Shown here one piece after another: positions 54,159 to 64,000 of a stretch of DNA of 64,000 nucleotides (position 1 is its first letter; every line of letters starts with the position of its first letter). Both the position numbers and the translations under genes were made by a program. Below the pieces are notes generated by a model. That model was not told the origin of the DNA. It made no database searches and worked only from the letters and a program-made list of their open reading frames with translations. The DNA comes from Septoria linicola. Its lineage: Eukaryota > Ascomycota > Dothideomycetes > Mycosphaerellales > Mycosphaerellaceae. The stretch is taken from the NCBI GenBank assembly GCA_024114885.1, contig CP099424.1:930001-994000 (forward strand), in the 5' to 3' direction.

Positions 54159-56816
54159 CTATGCCGGTGTGGCCGTTTCTGCCGGCTTCCACATTACTTC
54201 GAACAACAGCTCAATTTCCATGCCTGGAGGTTGACTTCTCAGCCTGCGAATGAGTTGCTTGACTCCAGCTCGTCCTCGCATCTCATCATGCACGATGCGA
54301 GGTAGGACTTGGCCTCCAGGACCTTGAAGTTCGGTCTTGGACTTGATGCGAATTTCCTTGATCACGTCGCCGCCCTGCAAGAGCTCCTCTGGCCGTTGCT
54401 CTTCAACCATGTCGAAAAGCTTCTGCACTGTATCAAATTCCTGCATCTCGATGAAATCAGAGTAATCAAGATTGCGATTCCAGTTGATTTCAACAGAGAT
54501 GTTATCAAGTGTCCGGCTAGGCTGTGCATCCGACGGCTCATCCTTCACTTGCGGCGTGAGCGGCTCATTCTTGTGCGCATGGCCAGGTGGGCCAGGTGTC
54601 GGACGTGGTGTAAGCGCAGCATCGCGGCCAAATGCGTGTGGTGAAGGGTAGGGCTGCGGCTGTTGTTGTTGTGCATTCGGACCTGGAACCCAGACTCCGA
54701 CAGGGTTCGGAACCCATCCTGGTGGTGGCAATCTCTCAGCTTCGTACTGCTCAGCCGGCATTCGTGCACGTCGTTCTAGCGCTTCGAGCTCATATCGCGC
54801 ATCCGGAAAGTCCACGAGGAGCTTCTTCAACTTTTCGAGCCTGTGACGTGGCATCTTAGACCCCAGCTCTTCCTTGAGCTTCATGATCACAGGACAAAAG
54901 GCTAGCTCGCCGAGAACATCTTCGAAGAAACAGATGTCTTGATCCAGCGGATCCGGTGTCGCTACAGGGTGCTGCATCTGAGGAGCTTTTCGGTCCTGTG
55001 GAAGATCGATCGGGGGCAGCGTAGGTGTAGCACTAGGCCTTCGTTGACTCTGAGTGGACGAGCTCGGTCTTCGATGAGGCTGTTTCGATCGAGACTGAGG
55101 ACGTGGCCCATGCAATCCGAGTGCGGAGAGGACAGGCTCTGGTAGTGGCACATGCGACGGCCTAAGCGCATTGGCATGACCTGGAGGTGGCGGACCTTGT
55201 TGGTGGCTGGGCGGCAAGTGCTGTCCTGGTGGATGTTGGCCTGGCAGCGGCGGAGGCCCACCAAATGCCGTGTTTGGAGGCCCTAAAGGAGGACCGGAAG
55301 GTGCGCCCGCGGGTGGAAACGTCCTGAACGGGTTCTGCATCGCGTGGGATGGAATCGGCATGACAGGCGGTCTTGCGTTTGGCGGCGCTGGGGCATTAAC
55401 GGCATGAAAACCTGGCCGGAACTGTTCGACCTTCTGCGCTTGAAGGTGATGTTGGTAGGGTGATTCATAGTTGCGTGGGTCTGAGGGATCTTCTCGCCGC
55501 TGATCAGGTCGTTGACCTTCTGCAGGGGGCTCACTTGGCCCAGCAAAACCAGTGAGTGTGGGTGGCGGTCTCTGCGTGTGCAAGTGAGGCGCATTGGGCG
55601 GAGGTACGGGGCTGCGTTGTGTTGATGGCGGGCTCGTGGGAGGTTGCGGCCTGTTGACAGGCATTGCGCGTGCCGATGGCGAGGCTACACTGGCAGGTGG
55701 CATGCTGGGGGGCGGCGCACTAGCAGAGGGGGCAGTCTGAGCAGGAGTTGCGTTCACGGGATTGAAACCATGAACTCGAGGCGGCTCAGACGCTTCCCTA
55801 GCAGTGGGAGGGCCGTTGACTGGCTGAAATGAGTATGCGCTATTCACTTTGCCAGGGGCGGCGAGTTTTCCGAGGGCTTGCTCACCGACGTTGAGCCTGA
55901 CGACTAACGACTCCTCTGGAGTCGATGATCCGGTCTCACTTTCACTGCGTGTTCTCTTCGACGCACTTCCCTCCTCACCATTCGTTGCCGTACGTTGCCG
56001 CTTTCGGCCACTCCGAGGATAAACGCCTTCGGTCGAAGGAAGACCATGAGGCTTCAGATCTTCGTCAGGCACCGGCTGCGTGTATGCTGCGAATTGCGAC
56101 TGAAATTCGTCAATTTTGCTTGCTGGCTGGGTTGGTGGCTCTGAGCCTGAAGGATCGTGATCATTGTCTTCGCCTCTCGAATCTTCGTCGTTTTCGGCAT
56201 TCAGCTGAGTCTGTAACGCTTTCGCTGTGTGCCGACGGTGCTTCTGCAATTGGTTCTCATGGTAATTGCATGACTTCTCGATCACTAGTTGTATGAAACG
56301 TTCCTTCAGGCTGCGGTTCGTTAGTGCAAATCCGTGTGTCTTGCCCAGAGACAAATGTGGAGTACAACTGTGCCGCTCCACCATATAACAGAACAGACTC
56401 AATACTGAAAAAGAGAGTGGCGCTTACTATTCATAGTCCTCTGGCACTGTGTAATGGCGAGCTTGTGGGTACTTGCCATCATACCGTGTCTCACTTGGCT
56501 CCTCGATCCAATGCGGCCGAGGCTCGTCAGGTCCAGGCCAAATAGCCGGTGCGTGTTTGTCAAATAGTGCTGTCGCTTCTGCTTTCAGCGCATCCGAGTC
56601 GCGAATGATTGTAAGATCTTGATTGACATAGGCGACCATGATCATCTTGATGCCTTTGAGGATGGCCTCGATTGGTGGCGATTCCTTGTTGCCCTGTCGC
56701 GAGACGCCTCGCTCGCTTTTAAGGCCGAGCGTCCGCTCAATGGACAGAACATCGGTCTGATTCCGTCCGTTCTTCATCTTGGCTGCGTGCGAGTCAAAGG
56801 AAGAAAACATGGACAT
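54159..56816 (-). CDS. Large proline-rich fungal protein of unknown function
   Basis: Exons 56428-56816 and 54159-56367, a 60-base intron (GTAAGC...GGCACAG) completing a Tyr codon; 865 aa. The first 190 residues are folded and contain SPPIEAILKGIKMIMVAYVN, THGFALTNRSLKERFIQLVIEKSCNYHENQLQKHRRHTAKAL. Residues about 240-600 are extremely Pro/Gln/His/Gly-rich and disordered. The C-terminal 220 include VLGELAFCPVIMKLKEELGSKMP, and then ISVEINWNRNLDYSDFIEMQEFDTVQKLFDMVEEQ and PPGMEIELLFEVMWKP. The layout (ordered ends, long low-complexity middle) suggests a nuclear scaffold such as a chromatin or transcription co-factor, but I do not recognise the family. Confidence 0.78.
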
Positions 56817-57923
56817 GCGAAAGATTAAGTGTCTCCACTAAGCGGCAGCAGCCATGATCAGTGGGTGAGCGATATGTGAGTATTGTGAGGCAGGAAACAA
56901 GAAAAGGGACGAGAAACGTAAGTGCGAAGATCGAAAGTCTATGGACAGGAACTAGAACTAGTTAGAATAAGGTGGGCAGCTTCTTTGCCGAGACTTGTCA
57001 TAAACTATCCATGCTTTGCTCTAGTCCGCTTCAGGGACATAGACTAAGACGAGCAAAGTTATCAGCCGATCTAGGGCAAAATGTGGCACACAGCACCGCC
57101 ATTGGCCGGCTAGATGTCAAGCAGTGTGTATCAGCATAACATGGCTGTTGGGTGCCTATGGGCGACAAGGTATAGTCACATCTGCCGTGCAAGGTGCCAT
57201 AAAGCACTGCATAGCTCGCAGAGCGATAAGCGTGCTGTCTAGAATTGTGTATTTGGAAAGTCGGGTGCCGGGGCGATCTCGCAGCAGTGCGATGACTGAT
57301 TGAGCGCGGCCCCGCGCATGGCTAGACTGCCCAGGCGCTTCTTATACTCGTGGATACCTCGCTTCTGAGAGGACAGACTTACGGCTTGGCGATAAGAGAA
57401 GTTCCACTATGTCGCAATTGCTGACCGCTCAACGGTGCAGCATAATGATGATTTCAGTCATTGCAGCATTTTCGCGCATGTTTTGCCATGTTTTGCCGGC
57501 AATGATATAATCTTCCAGGTGGCATGGTCGTGAAGCGGTAGTAATAACCAGGTACCATTAAGCGACTGAGTTACCCTTCGTGGTACGTGCGTGTGTGCGA
57601 CGACGTGGCCCACTCTAGGTCTGGAGTTTATACGAACCTTGCTGCCGTGGACCGACCGCCTGCCGTCTATGCGACACGCGGTCCTGCGAGTCTACGCACT
57701 ATCGCGACCAGATGTAAGTCACCTCTTCCCATGCAGTCAAAGTGTAGAGCCCGCACCATCAGCAGCAGCTCTGTCACGATCTGCTCGGTTAACGGCAACG
57801 CCAAGTGAGCTTGTCACACAATCCCTGCAGGTACTTTATTCTTGTGTTTCGTATTCCTAGAAAGGGCTTCAATGTTGGTTCGCAGCAGATTGAACTCCCA
57901 ACACATCCGAGACTACAGCTGCC
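56817..57923. other. Divergent intergenic, no gene seen
   Basis: About 1.1 kb upstream of both neighbours. I looked for a tRNA and small frames and found none convincing. Confidence 0.45.
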
Positions 57924-59205
57924 ATGAGTTCATCTGGAGTTCAGTCTAATGTCGCGCAGGCAGGTGCAGCAGAGGACAATGCGAAGGTGCAGAGAGCACT
58001 GGACAAGTTGAACAGCGACTGGAGCAATCTGCCAGAAAGTCACAAGCTCCGCAAGTTCCAAGAAGGACTCAAGGACATCTTGGAAGGCGCCGGACACAAT
58101 GAGATGTACGGCGTGGAACTGGTCGCCCCAGTCGATGGGTAGGGAAAGCATTTCGAGTTTCTCAAAGTCTTTTTGCTGAGCGAGTGCAGTCAACCTGCTC
58201 CACACACCACACTGATCATCCTCCAAAAGTTCCTCCGAGCAAATGTCGACGATCTCGAGAAGGCCAAAGAGCAGCTGAGTGCCGCGCTGAAGTGGAGGAA
58301 AGAGTATCAGCCGCTCAGAGTGCGCGATGAGAGTTTCGATGGCGAGAAGTTCGGCAAGCTGGGCTACATCACTCGCGTCAAGGGCGCGACAGAGACCAAG
58401 AACGCAGAAGATGTCGTGACCTTCAACATCTATGGAGCTGCTGCCAAGGATGTCAAGAAGACGTTCGGGAACACGGATGAGTATGTCTGACAGAGTGCAA
58501 TCGGAGAGAAAAGCTGCTGACGCTCAATCTAGATTTGTCCGCTGGCGAGTTGCTCAGATGGAGCTGACGCTGAGAGAGCTCAACCTCAACGCCGCCGACC
58601 ACAACATTCCGGATTACGGCAAGGGACCCGATCCATACAAAGCGATCGCTGTCCACGACTACCTATCTGTCTCCTTCTTCCGCCAACCCGCCGAGATCAA
58701 GAGTGCCTCGACCAAAATCATCGATACTTTCCAGCGATACTATCCAGAGACTGTGAGCTACAAGTACTTCGTCAACGTGCCGCTCGTCATGCAATGGATG
58801 ATGGGTGCCATGAAGGCTCTATTATCGAAAGACTCGATCCAAACCATGACATGGATGACATACGGCAGCGAGCTGCACAAATACTTGGGTGGAGATATTC
58901 CGAAAGAGTACGGAGGCACTGGACAATCTCTCGCAGAGATCGCAATCACACCAAATTACGGCAAGAGCGAGAACAATCAGCACACAACGGCTGCAGCACC
59001 AGCTCCTGCAATTGCTCCTGTCGCCGCTGTCGAGGCTGATAGTGCAGTCGTCAGGGAGAAGAAGGTGGAGGACAACAGCACTGCAGACCCTGTGATTGCG
59101 CCTGAGCCAGTCTTAGCTCACCCAGTTGCGAGCACTGTCATCCCTGCGACAGGCACCACCCCAGAGGTGACTGGCAAGCCGGAGGAGAAGGCGACAGTCG
59201 CGTAG
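57924..59205 (+). CDS. SFH5: Phosphatidylinositol transfer protein Sfh5 (CRAL-TRIO/Sec14 family)
   Basis: Exons 57924-58138, 58190-58480 and 58533-59205, introns of 51 and 52 bases; 392 aa. Sec14-like lipid transfer protein; yeast Sfh5 is also reported to bind heme. After an N-terminal helix (KLRKFQEGLKDILEGAGHNEMYGVEL) splicing gives LIILQKFLRANVDDLEKAKEQLSAALKWRKEY, the CRAL-TRIO-N region. The lipid-binding domain includes FVRWRVAQMELTLRELN, YKAIAVHDYLSVSFFRQPAEIKSASTKIIDTFQRYYPETVSYKYFVNVP and KYLGGDIPKEYGGTG, the usual end of Sec14 folds. The last 80 residues are Ala/Pro/Glu-rich and disordered. Confidence 0.93.
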
Positions 59206-59495
59206 TATGCTGCTGATAGCATCTCGCCAGCCTTCCGGCGTGGTTGACGGTTGCCCATAACCTCACTTGCTGCTTCTTAGGGGCCTCGAGGCCAACACGA
59301 GCCCATGAGCTCGCTCGAGCAGACCAGTATGCCGAGCCTGGGGATGAGCGGCGCACTTGAGCCGTGGTGATGCAGGTCGAAACGAGGCTGGCGAAGGGTA
59401 CAACCAGGATACTGATCTTTTGCTTCTCGCTCTATACCCTATGCTTTTCGTGGCGCGATTACAGTAGAACGAAGCTGCTTCCGAATAAGATGCAG

Positions 59496-60518
59496 TCAGA
59501 TATGGACGACCTGCGGACTGTTTCCTAGTCGTCCTTCATCCTCATACATCAGGGCAGCGTTGACCATTGTTGTACTCGGCGACTCATCTCGTCCCAAAAT
59601 TCCCTCCCCGAGAAACCTTCTTAAACTCCAGTAGATAAAGGCCATGAAATGATACCACAACACCAAGTTGCAAAATTTGAACAAAGCATCAGCCAACGTC
59701 TCAGCGGACTCCCTCCTTAAAATCTCCGCTAAATGCCTCTCCGCTCGATCCCACCTCACAACCTCGCTCCCACCTTTCGCCTTGCCAAACCCATCACTCC
59801 GCCCCGCATGTATATGACCAAAGACATGCACCCGCGGCTTCGTCCTCCTCACCGCATGCAACAAAAACTCATCTCCCATCGCTTGCACTCCAGGTAAATC
59901 CAAATGCCCCATGGGCGGACAGTGCGTTACTAGAACATCAACATCGTTGGGTACTTTCCCTGTCCAGTAGTCCTGACTCCGTGGATGTTGAAACGCATGC
60001 TCTGGGCCGCCGACACGCGGGACAACAGGTGATCCGTAGATTTTGAGTTTACATGTCGAGCCTGCTGTGGAAGCTCGATTGGGGAAGGTCAGCGTGATGT
60101 GGCTGTCTTGGAGATAGATAAGGCTTCGCCAGTCTATGTCTTCGTTTCGATCGGAGAGCTTGAGAGTGCCTCGACTGCGAGGGTCGAGATGGCTGTCGTG
60201 GTTGCCTGCTATGACGATTTTGTGCTTGTGGGGGAGGGAGTGGAGGTAGTTGATTTGTGCTTGGAGTTCTTTTGGTGTTCCGGCGTTGGTGAGGTCGCCA
60301 GCGTGGATGAGAATGTCGCCATAGGGGAGAGACTGGGGGATGAGAGTGTGCGTGTCGGATATGCAGACTAGGGTTATGTTCTTGCGGGTTGGATTGTGGG
60401 GGCGGAGGAGGGAGAAGAGGAGGTCGAGGATACGAGTGAGGAGTTTGAGAGGGGAGAGAAGTTGGAGATATAGTGATGGCACGGTATAAGGATTACGGGG
60501 TAGCTTTGATATCGCCAT
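59496..60518 (-). CDS. Calcineurin-like metallophosphoesterase
   Basis: Single exon, 340 aa. Di-metal phosphoesterase fold of the small MPPED1/Rv0805-like group found throughout fungi. All metal motifs are present: CISDTH, GDILIHAGDLTNAG, IVIAGNHDSH, VTHCPPMGH and FGHIHAG. An N-terminal hydrophobic segment at about residues 14-40 (SLYLQLLSPLKLLTRILDLLFSLL) may anchor it to a membrane, and another hydrophobic stretch FCNLVLWYHFMAFIYWSL lies near the C-terminus. The substrate is unknown. The ATG at 60518 is the first in the frame. Confidence 0.88.
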   Translation of the reverse strand: MAISKLPRNPYTVPSLYLQLLSPLKLLTRILDLLFSLLRPHNPTRKNITLVCISDTHTLIPQSLPYGDILIHAGDLTNAGTPKELQAQINYLHSLPHKHKIVIAGNHDSHLDPRSRGTLKLSDRNEDIDWRSLIYLQDSHITLTFPNRASTAGSTCKLKIYGSPVVPRVGGPEHAFQHPRSQDYWTGKVPNDVDVLVTHCPPMGHLDLPGVQAMGDEFLLHAVRRTKPRVHVFGHIHAGRSDGFGKAKGGSEVVRWDRAERHLAEILRRESAETLADALFKFCNLVLWYHFMAFIYWSLRRFLGEGILGRDESPSTTMVNAALMYEDEGRLGNSPQVVHI

Positions 60519-60985
60519 ATTGTTCTAGTTGAGTATCAACGATGTTTAACTAAGCGGGATCGATGTGATTGCTGGCCTGGCTTGGCATCGCGAGATGTTT
60601 TGCTCACGGGAACCTTCCAGCTTCTATGGTCCGCAGCATCAATGATAGCACGAAATTCATCAAAGATCAGCTTATTCGCATTAGCCAGGCTGCGCTATAA
60701 GCCATGAGCCAGCAAAAACCATGATATCTGAAAGTAGTGTAGTCCGTTACCACCCACTTATGTGAAGATTTCAACACATGAACATGCAATGTCGCTTCAC
60801 GATACCAACAACAGCTTCACGTCAATGCTGAGTGCAGGACGCACAGATGGAACATGAACATCAGGTCAAGGTCTATTTGACACATGCCCAACTCACAGCA
60901 CACTGTGTCTCCAAACAACCGTCGCAGTTCATTGCTCACGGTGATGGATTCTGGCAGCATAACCTGTGGCCACGAGATGAGAGCA

Positions 60986-61001
60986 CCCCCCCCCCCCCCC
61001 C
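60986..61001 (+). repeat. Homopolymer run of 16 C
   Basis: Uninterrupted C run in non-coding DNA, the longest homopolymer I noticed. Its length may be uncertain in the assembly. Confidence 0.9.
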
Positions 61002-61451
61002 GAAAACCACCTCATACGAGGCAACGGTCGATGGGGGTTATGATGGGGCATTCCTGGGTGGATAGTGCCTCACCCTGGCCTTTTCCGGGCGCACGATATG
61101 TCAGGATACCGGCATCCACGTTTTGTTTTTGTAATGAAGATAAAAGGTATTGTCGGAGCTCACGGATGAGAGGTCAGAGGAGGATTCCGAGTGCTGACAC
61201 CACGGATGAGTACAACGATACTTCTGCCGAAGCATGGCACCGCGGTCAACCACTTCAACACTGTCGTCTGCTCGCGAGAGACGCCGCAGCCACTAGCTGA
61301 CGACGCTACGTAAACCACAGCTCATGGCTGCCCCCGAGTGTATGGCTCAGAGGAAACTTATGCACAAAACTTGGGATCGTAGCAGTCCACGTACTTTTCC
61401 TTGGGGAAAAGAAGAAGAGGGTGAAGGCGGGAGAACACAAAATACTTATAC

Positions 61452-61784
61452 TTATGATTGTGACTCACAGCGACTGTCGATTTCTTGCATCCAGTGTGAA
61501 TGGTCCTCGAAGGTTGCTGACAATGGTCTATCCTCGTGGTAAAGGGCAAAGTTGACACCCCACCAGAGCCATGATTTGATTAAGCTTCTAGGGCTGCGCC
61601 GTGTGTTGTATGCCAATGAATATAACATTAAGCCTGACTGGTCTGCCGGAGTATATTCGCCTTGTTCAGAGACAAGGCGTTGTTGATTCGCGTGAGGAAG
61701 GCTCTCCAGCGCATCCTGCATATCTTTGCTGACAGCCACTTCTTTGCTGGCTCGCGTGCCGCCGAGCTTCCAGACTTGATCATC
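61452..61784 (-). other. Protein-like open fragment, possible unannotated exon or gene relic
   Basis: Open for 110 codons after a TGA (61785-61787) with no ATG near its start: DDQVWKLGGTRASKEVAV..., later SWLWWGVNFALYHEDRPLSA and a natural-looking end HWMQEIDSRCES. Composition (Trp, Tyr, balanced charges) is more protein-like than neighbouring frames. I could not find a good upstream exon; the TGA may be a mutated Trp codon. Family not recognised. Confidence 0.25.
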
Positions 61785-62294
61785 TCAGCCAGTCATGCAA
61801 CTCACAATGTCTGTATTATGAGTAGCTGAGCGTCGAGAAAGGCACAATAGCCAGGAAGGGTTGGGGTACTCGCATCGGATGGCATGACAGTGATGTAGAT
61901 GACAATGATTGAGCAGAATGATGTTTCTGAATTCGCGTCATAAATTCTTGCCAAGCAGCACAGGCCGCATTTCATGTGGCCTCACATGGTGTCTAGCTTC
62001 AGACATCCGTCCTTGTCATCAGACGATCTGGACAACAGAGATGTTCTGTGACACCATTGCAGTACCACTGAGCCTGCGTGCCAATAGCATCTTCTCATCG
62101 TGACAGATACGAGCTGTATCTGACGTGGCCACGCGTCTGGAATCGGCGCGTCCCAAGCGCGTCTTGGAAAGGATAAGTAAATTGCTACCACATTAGCTTA
62201 CCCTTTGGTTTACATCTGAGGTCGCATCGATGCCCTAATGCCCTCTCTACTCTAGCAAACAACTCCCTGGCCTTGTGAAGGCAACAGCAACACG

Positions 62295-64000
62295 ATGATG
62301 CCAATCCCAAAAAGACAGAGGACCGACCATGACTATGCCTTTGGGGCCCAATCTCACGCGTCAGTCGAGCAACATTATGGTGTCCCACTTGGAAACGCCG
62401 GTCCAGGGCAGTCCGGTCAATCGAATGCCTCAGTATACAATATCCACCAGCACGTTGGCCATAACTTTCAACCTCACCATTATGCTTCATACTCGATGTC
62501 CCAGCCGAACTCCGGAGTATATGCGTCACATCCTCTGCCAGCTCCAGCACCCCCTCCGAATAATCCAAGTCAATCCGTCAAAGTGCAGGCCCCCAGCATC
62601 GAGCAGATCGTCTCTGAATTGACTGTAGAGGCCACTCGCACCATCCTTCTCCAGCTCTCTTGCGATGATCCCCTCGGAAAAACGCGGTCTTCACTTCGTA
62701 ACCATTATGTTGCGCAGCAGCTTCAACAGCAGTCCCGTGTCACAAATTTTGACATCTACAGCAAGCAGGCATATCACGCAATCAACACTCAATATCCGGA
62801 ACTGGAGGGTGAACCGCGGTATCACAAATCCTTGGAAGTGGCGCGAATCCTGGTCAGCTATGTTGAAAACATAGGATGCCAAATCACGACTCATGTCTCT
62901 GTACGAACCAAGACGTATGCCGTGCAAGCGCTAGTCAACATCGCGAGTATGATCCTTGAGTCCCGCGCCGTAGCGGCCACAATCGGCCACGAGCTCTTAC
63001 AGCGATTCCAATTCGAAGACGCTCTCAAGTGGAACATGAAGAATATTCTAGCGACGATGAGTAGAGAAGAGCGCGAACTTGCTGGTAAAGCCTCACCGGA
63101 TGGGTGTGGCCGTACACTGCTTGAGCAGATAGCATGGATTAACAGTGTAGCTACTATGCATGCGCTTCATGGTCTTGATCTTAGCGAGTCCTTCACATTG
63201 CTTGGTGGTACGAAAATTGTGCACATGAGCTACCAAGAAAACAGAGCAAACGAGCGGCAACGGGAGGGATGTGACCAAGAAATCGGCAGAGCAGCTAAAG
63301 AACCTAAAGAAGACGAGGAGGAAGAGGAGGATGACGAAGAGGAGGACGAAAGTGAAGCAGAGGAGGAGGAGGAGGATGATGATGATAATGAAGAGGAAGG
63401 AAGCAATATGAGGGAGGACTCAGGGTCATTCAAGAGCTTCAACTCCTGCTTGAAAGAAGTCGAATCTATCATGAATCAGAAATACTCTCACCTGGGCTGC
63501 AGCGAGCAATTTGAGAAAGCATTCGAAGCCAGCTGCGAGGTCGAGGCACAGATCCAGCTTATTCGACAGAATGTTTTCAGAGGGACAGATTCTGAAGACA
63601 AATTGGAGGCAATAAACGCGCTAGTCGGAATTGGCAACGCGATTATGAGCTCTGATCCTGGTGAGCTGGCTAGCTCTGCGAGGAATCAGTTCCGGAGACA
63701 CTTCAGCATTCCGGAGCTCATTTCATCTATAGTTGATGACATATGTCCTGCGGACTTTGCGGATCTTCCAGACATAGACTTCCTGGTTGAAGATCTTCGT
63801 GGCCTTGTGCAACTCGCGAGTGCCTGTGGAACTCTGAGCTTCGACTGTCTAAAAGACACCGCCGCTTTCATAGAGCGGAGCGCGAGAGACGACGAGGACG
63901 AGGACGACATCGAGGACAAGGATGAGGACAGCGACCTTAGCGAAGAGGACGAAGACATCACTGATCTCCACAAAGTCAACCAGTCTCTGCTGATGACTAC
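62295..64000 (+). CDS. Unidentified acidic protein, cut by the right edge
   Basis: Open without interruption from the ATG at 62295 (MMPIPKRQRTDHDYAFG) to the last base, at least 568 codons, no intron evident. Residues 1-95 are disordered, rich in His, Gln, Pro and Ser, after a KRQR nuclear-import-like patch. Residues about 95-310 look helical (IEQIVSELTVEATRTILLQL, YHKSLEVARILVSYVENIG, TYAVQALVNIASMILESRA). A long Asp/Glu run follows (about 335-370), then another helical part (FNSCLKEVESIMNQKYSHLG, DKLEAINALVGIGNAIM) and a second acidic run near the edge. No known domain; a chromatin-related role is only a guess from composition. The 3' end is missing. Confidence 0.65.
   Translation, partial: MMPIPKRQRTDHDYAFGAQSHASVEQHYGVPLGNAGPGQSGQSNASVYNIHQHVGHNFQPHHYASYSMSQPNSGVYASHPLPAPAPPPNNPSQSVKVQAPSIEQIVSELTVEATRTILLQLSCDDPLGKTRSSLRNHYVAQQLQQQSRVTNFDIYSKQAYHAINTQYPELEGEPRYHKSLEVARILVSYVENIGCQITTHVSVRTKTYAVQALVNIASMILESRAVAATIGHELLQRFQFEDALKWNMKNILATMSREERELAGKASPDGCGRTLLEQIAWINSVATMHALHGLDLSESFTLLGGTKIVHMSYQENRANERQREGCDQEIGRAAKEPKEDEEEEEDDEEEDESEAEEEEEDDDDNEEEGSNMREDSGSFKSFNSCLKEVESIMNQKYSHLGCSEQFEKAFEASCEVEAQIQLIRQNVFRGTDSEDKLEAINALVGIGNAIMSSDPGELASSARNQFRRHFSIPELISSIVDDICPADFADLPDIDFLVEDLRGLVQLASACGTLSFDCLKDTAAFIERSARDDEDEDDIEDKDEDSDLSEEDEDITDLHKVNQSLLMT

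Larger units (their letters stand above)
60519..62294. other. Gene-poor stretch with a poly-C run and a possible gene relic
   Basis: About 1.8 kb. Contains a 16-base C run at 60986-61001 and a protein-like minus-strand open fragment at 61452-61784; otherwise nothing supported. Confidence 0.45.

Noticed and set aside
57500..57600. Possible tRNA near GGTCGTGAAGCGG.
   Set aside because: No T-arm consensus or cloverleaf can be built.

Overview
The window is nuclear DNA of a filamentous ascomycete, most likely a Dothideomycete (Mycosphaerellales/Capnodiales type). The evidence is short GT-AG introns of mostly 45-95 bases, monocistronic genes on both strands, Zn2Cys6 regulators, a class I hydrophobin, Duo1, Lunapark, Paf1, NTE1, profilin and Sfh5 of fungal type, small F-box-like proteins, and a repeat whose copies differ almost only by transitions, as repeat-induced point mutation (RIP) would leave. 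The class-level assignment is inference. All gene models are hand-spliced, with exon frames checked by length.

Layout. 0.4-1.8 kb: DUO1 and a 70-aa conserved small protein. 1.8-4.27 kb: gene-poor DNA ending in repeat copy 1, which abuts an MFS (Dal5-type) transporter start. 6.1 kb: a 24-aa metallothionein split by an intron. 7.5-12.1 kb: a disordered conserved protein, Lunapark and a GlcG/HbpS-like protein. 12.8-14.6 kb: two F-box-like genes, the first with a nonsense codon. 15.4-24.3 kb: a fungal hypothetical gene, PAF1 and the large single-exon NTE1. 25.1-31.2 kb: an aromatic-catabolism group of FAD monooxygenase (salicylate-hydroxylase type), intradiol ring-cleavage dioxygenase and a seven-exon Zn2Cys6 regulator. 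31.9-33.5 kb: a decayed GNAT acetyltransferase and repeat copy 2. 33.8-39.5 kb: a WW-domain protein, a hydrophobin, a tubulin-tyrosine-ligase-like protein and a candidate 48-aa secreted peptide. 40-47 kb: a regulator with both a C2HC and a Zn2Cys6 finger, divergent from an SDR, then profilin and a Baeyer-Villiger monooxygenase. 47.7-60.5 kb: a membrane protein, a conserved gene with an apparent frameshift, oligoribonuclease, two nuclear-type acidic or disordered proteins, SFH5 and a metallophosphoesterase. From 62.3 kb an unidentified acidic protein runs off the right edge.

How genes work together. The 25-31 kb group reads as hydroxylation of salicylate (or a similar aromatic acid) to a catechol, ring cleavage by the intradiol enzyme, and control by the adjacent regulator. 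A CGG-N11-CCG site lies upstream of each enzyme gene. The 40-47 kb group (regulator, SDR, Baeyer-Villiger enzyme) could be a second small oxidative pathway. I see no CRISPR, rRNA or convincing tRNA. The most novel-looking items are the intron-split metallothionein, the tiny secreted peptide, the palindrome in the regulator/SDR promoter, the repeat forming the transporter's upstream region, and the decayed genes with isolated nonsense codons.
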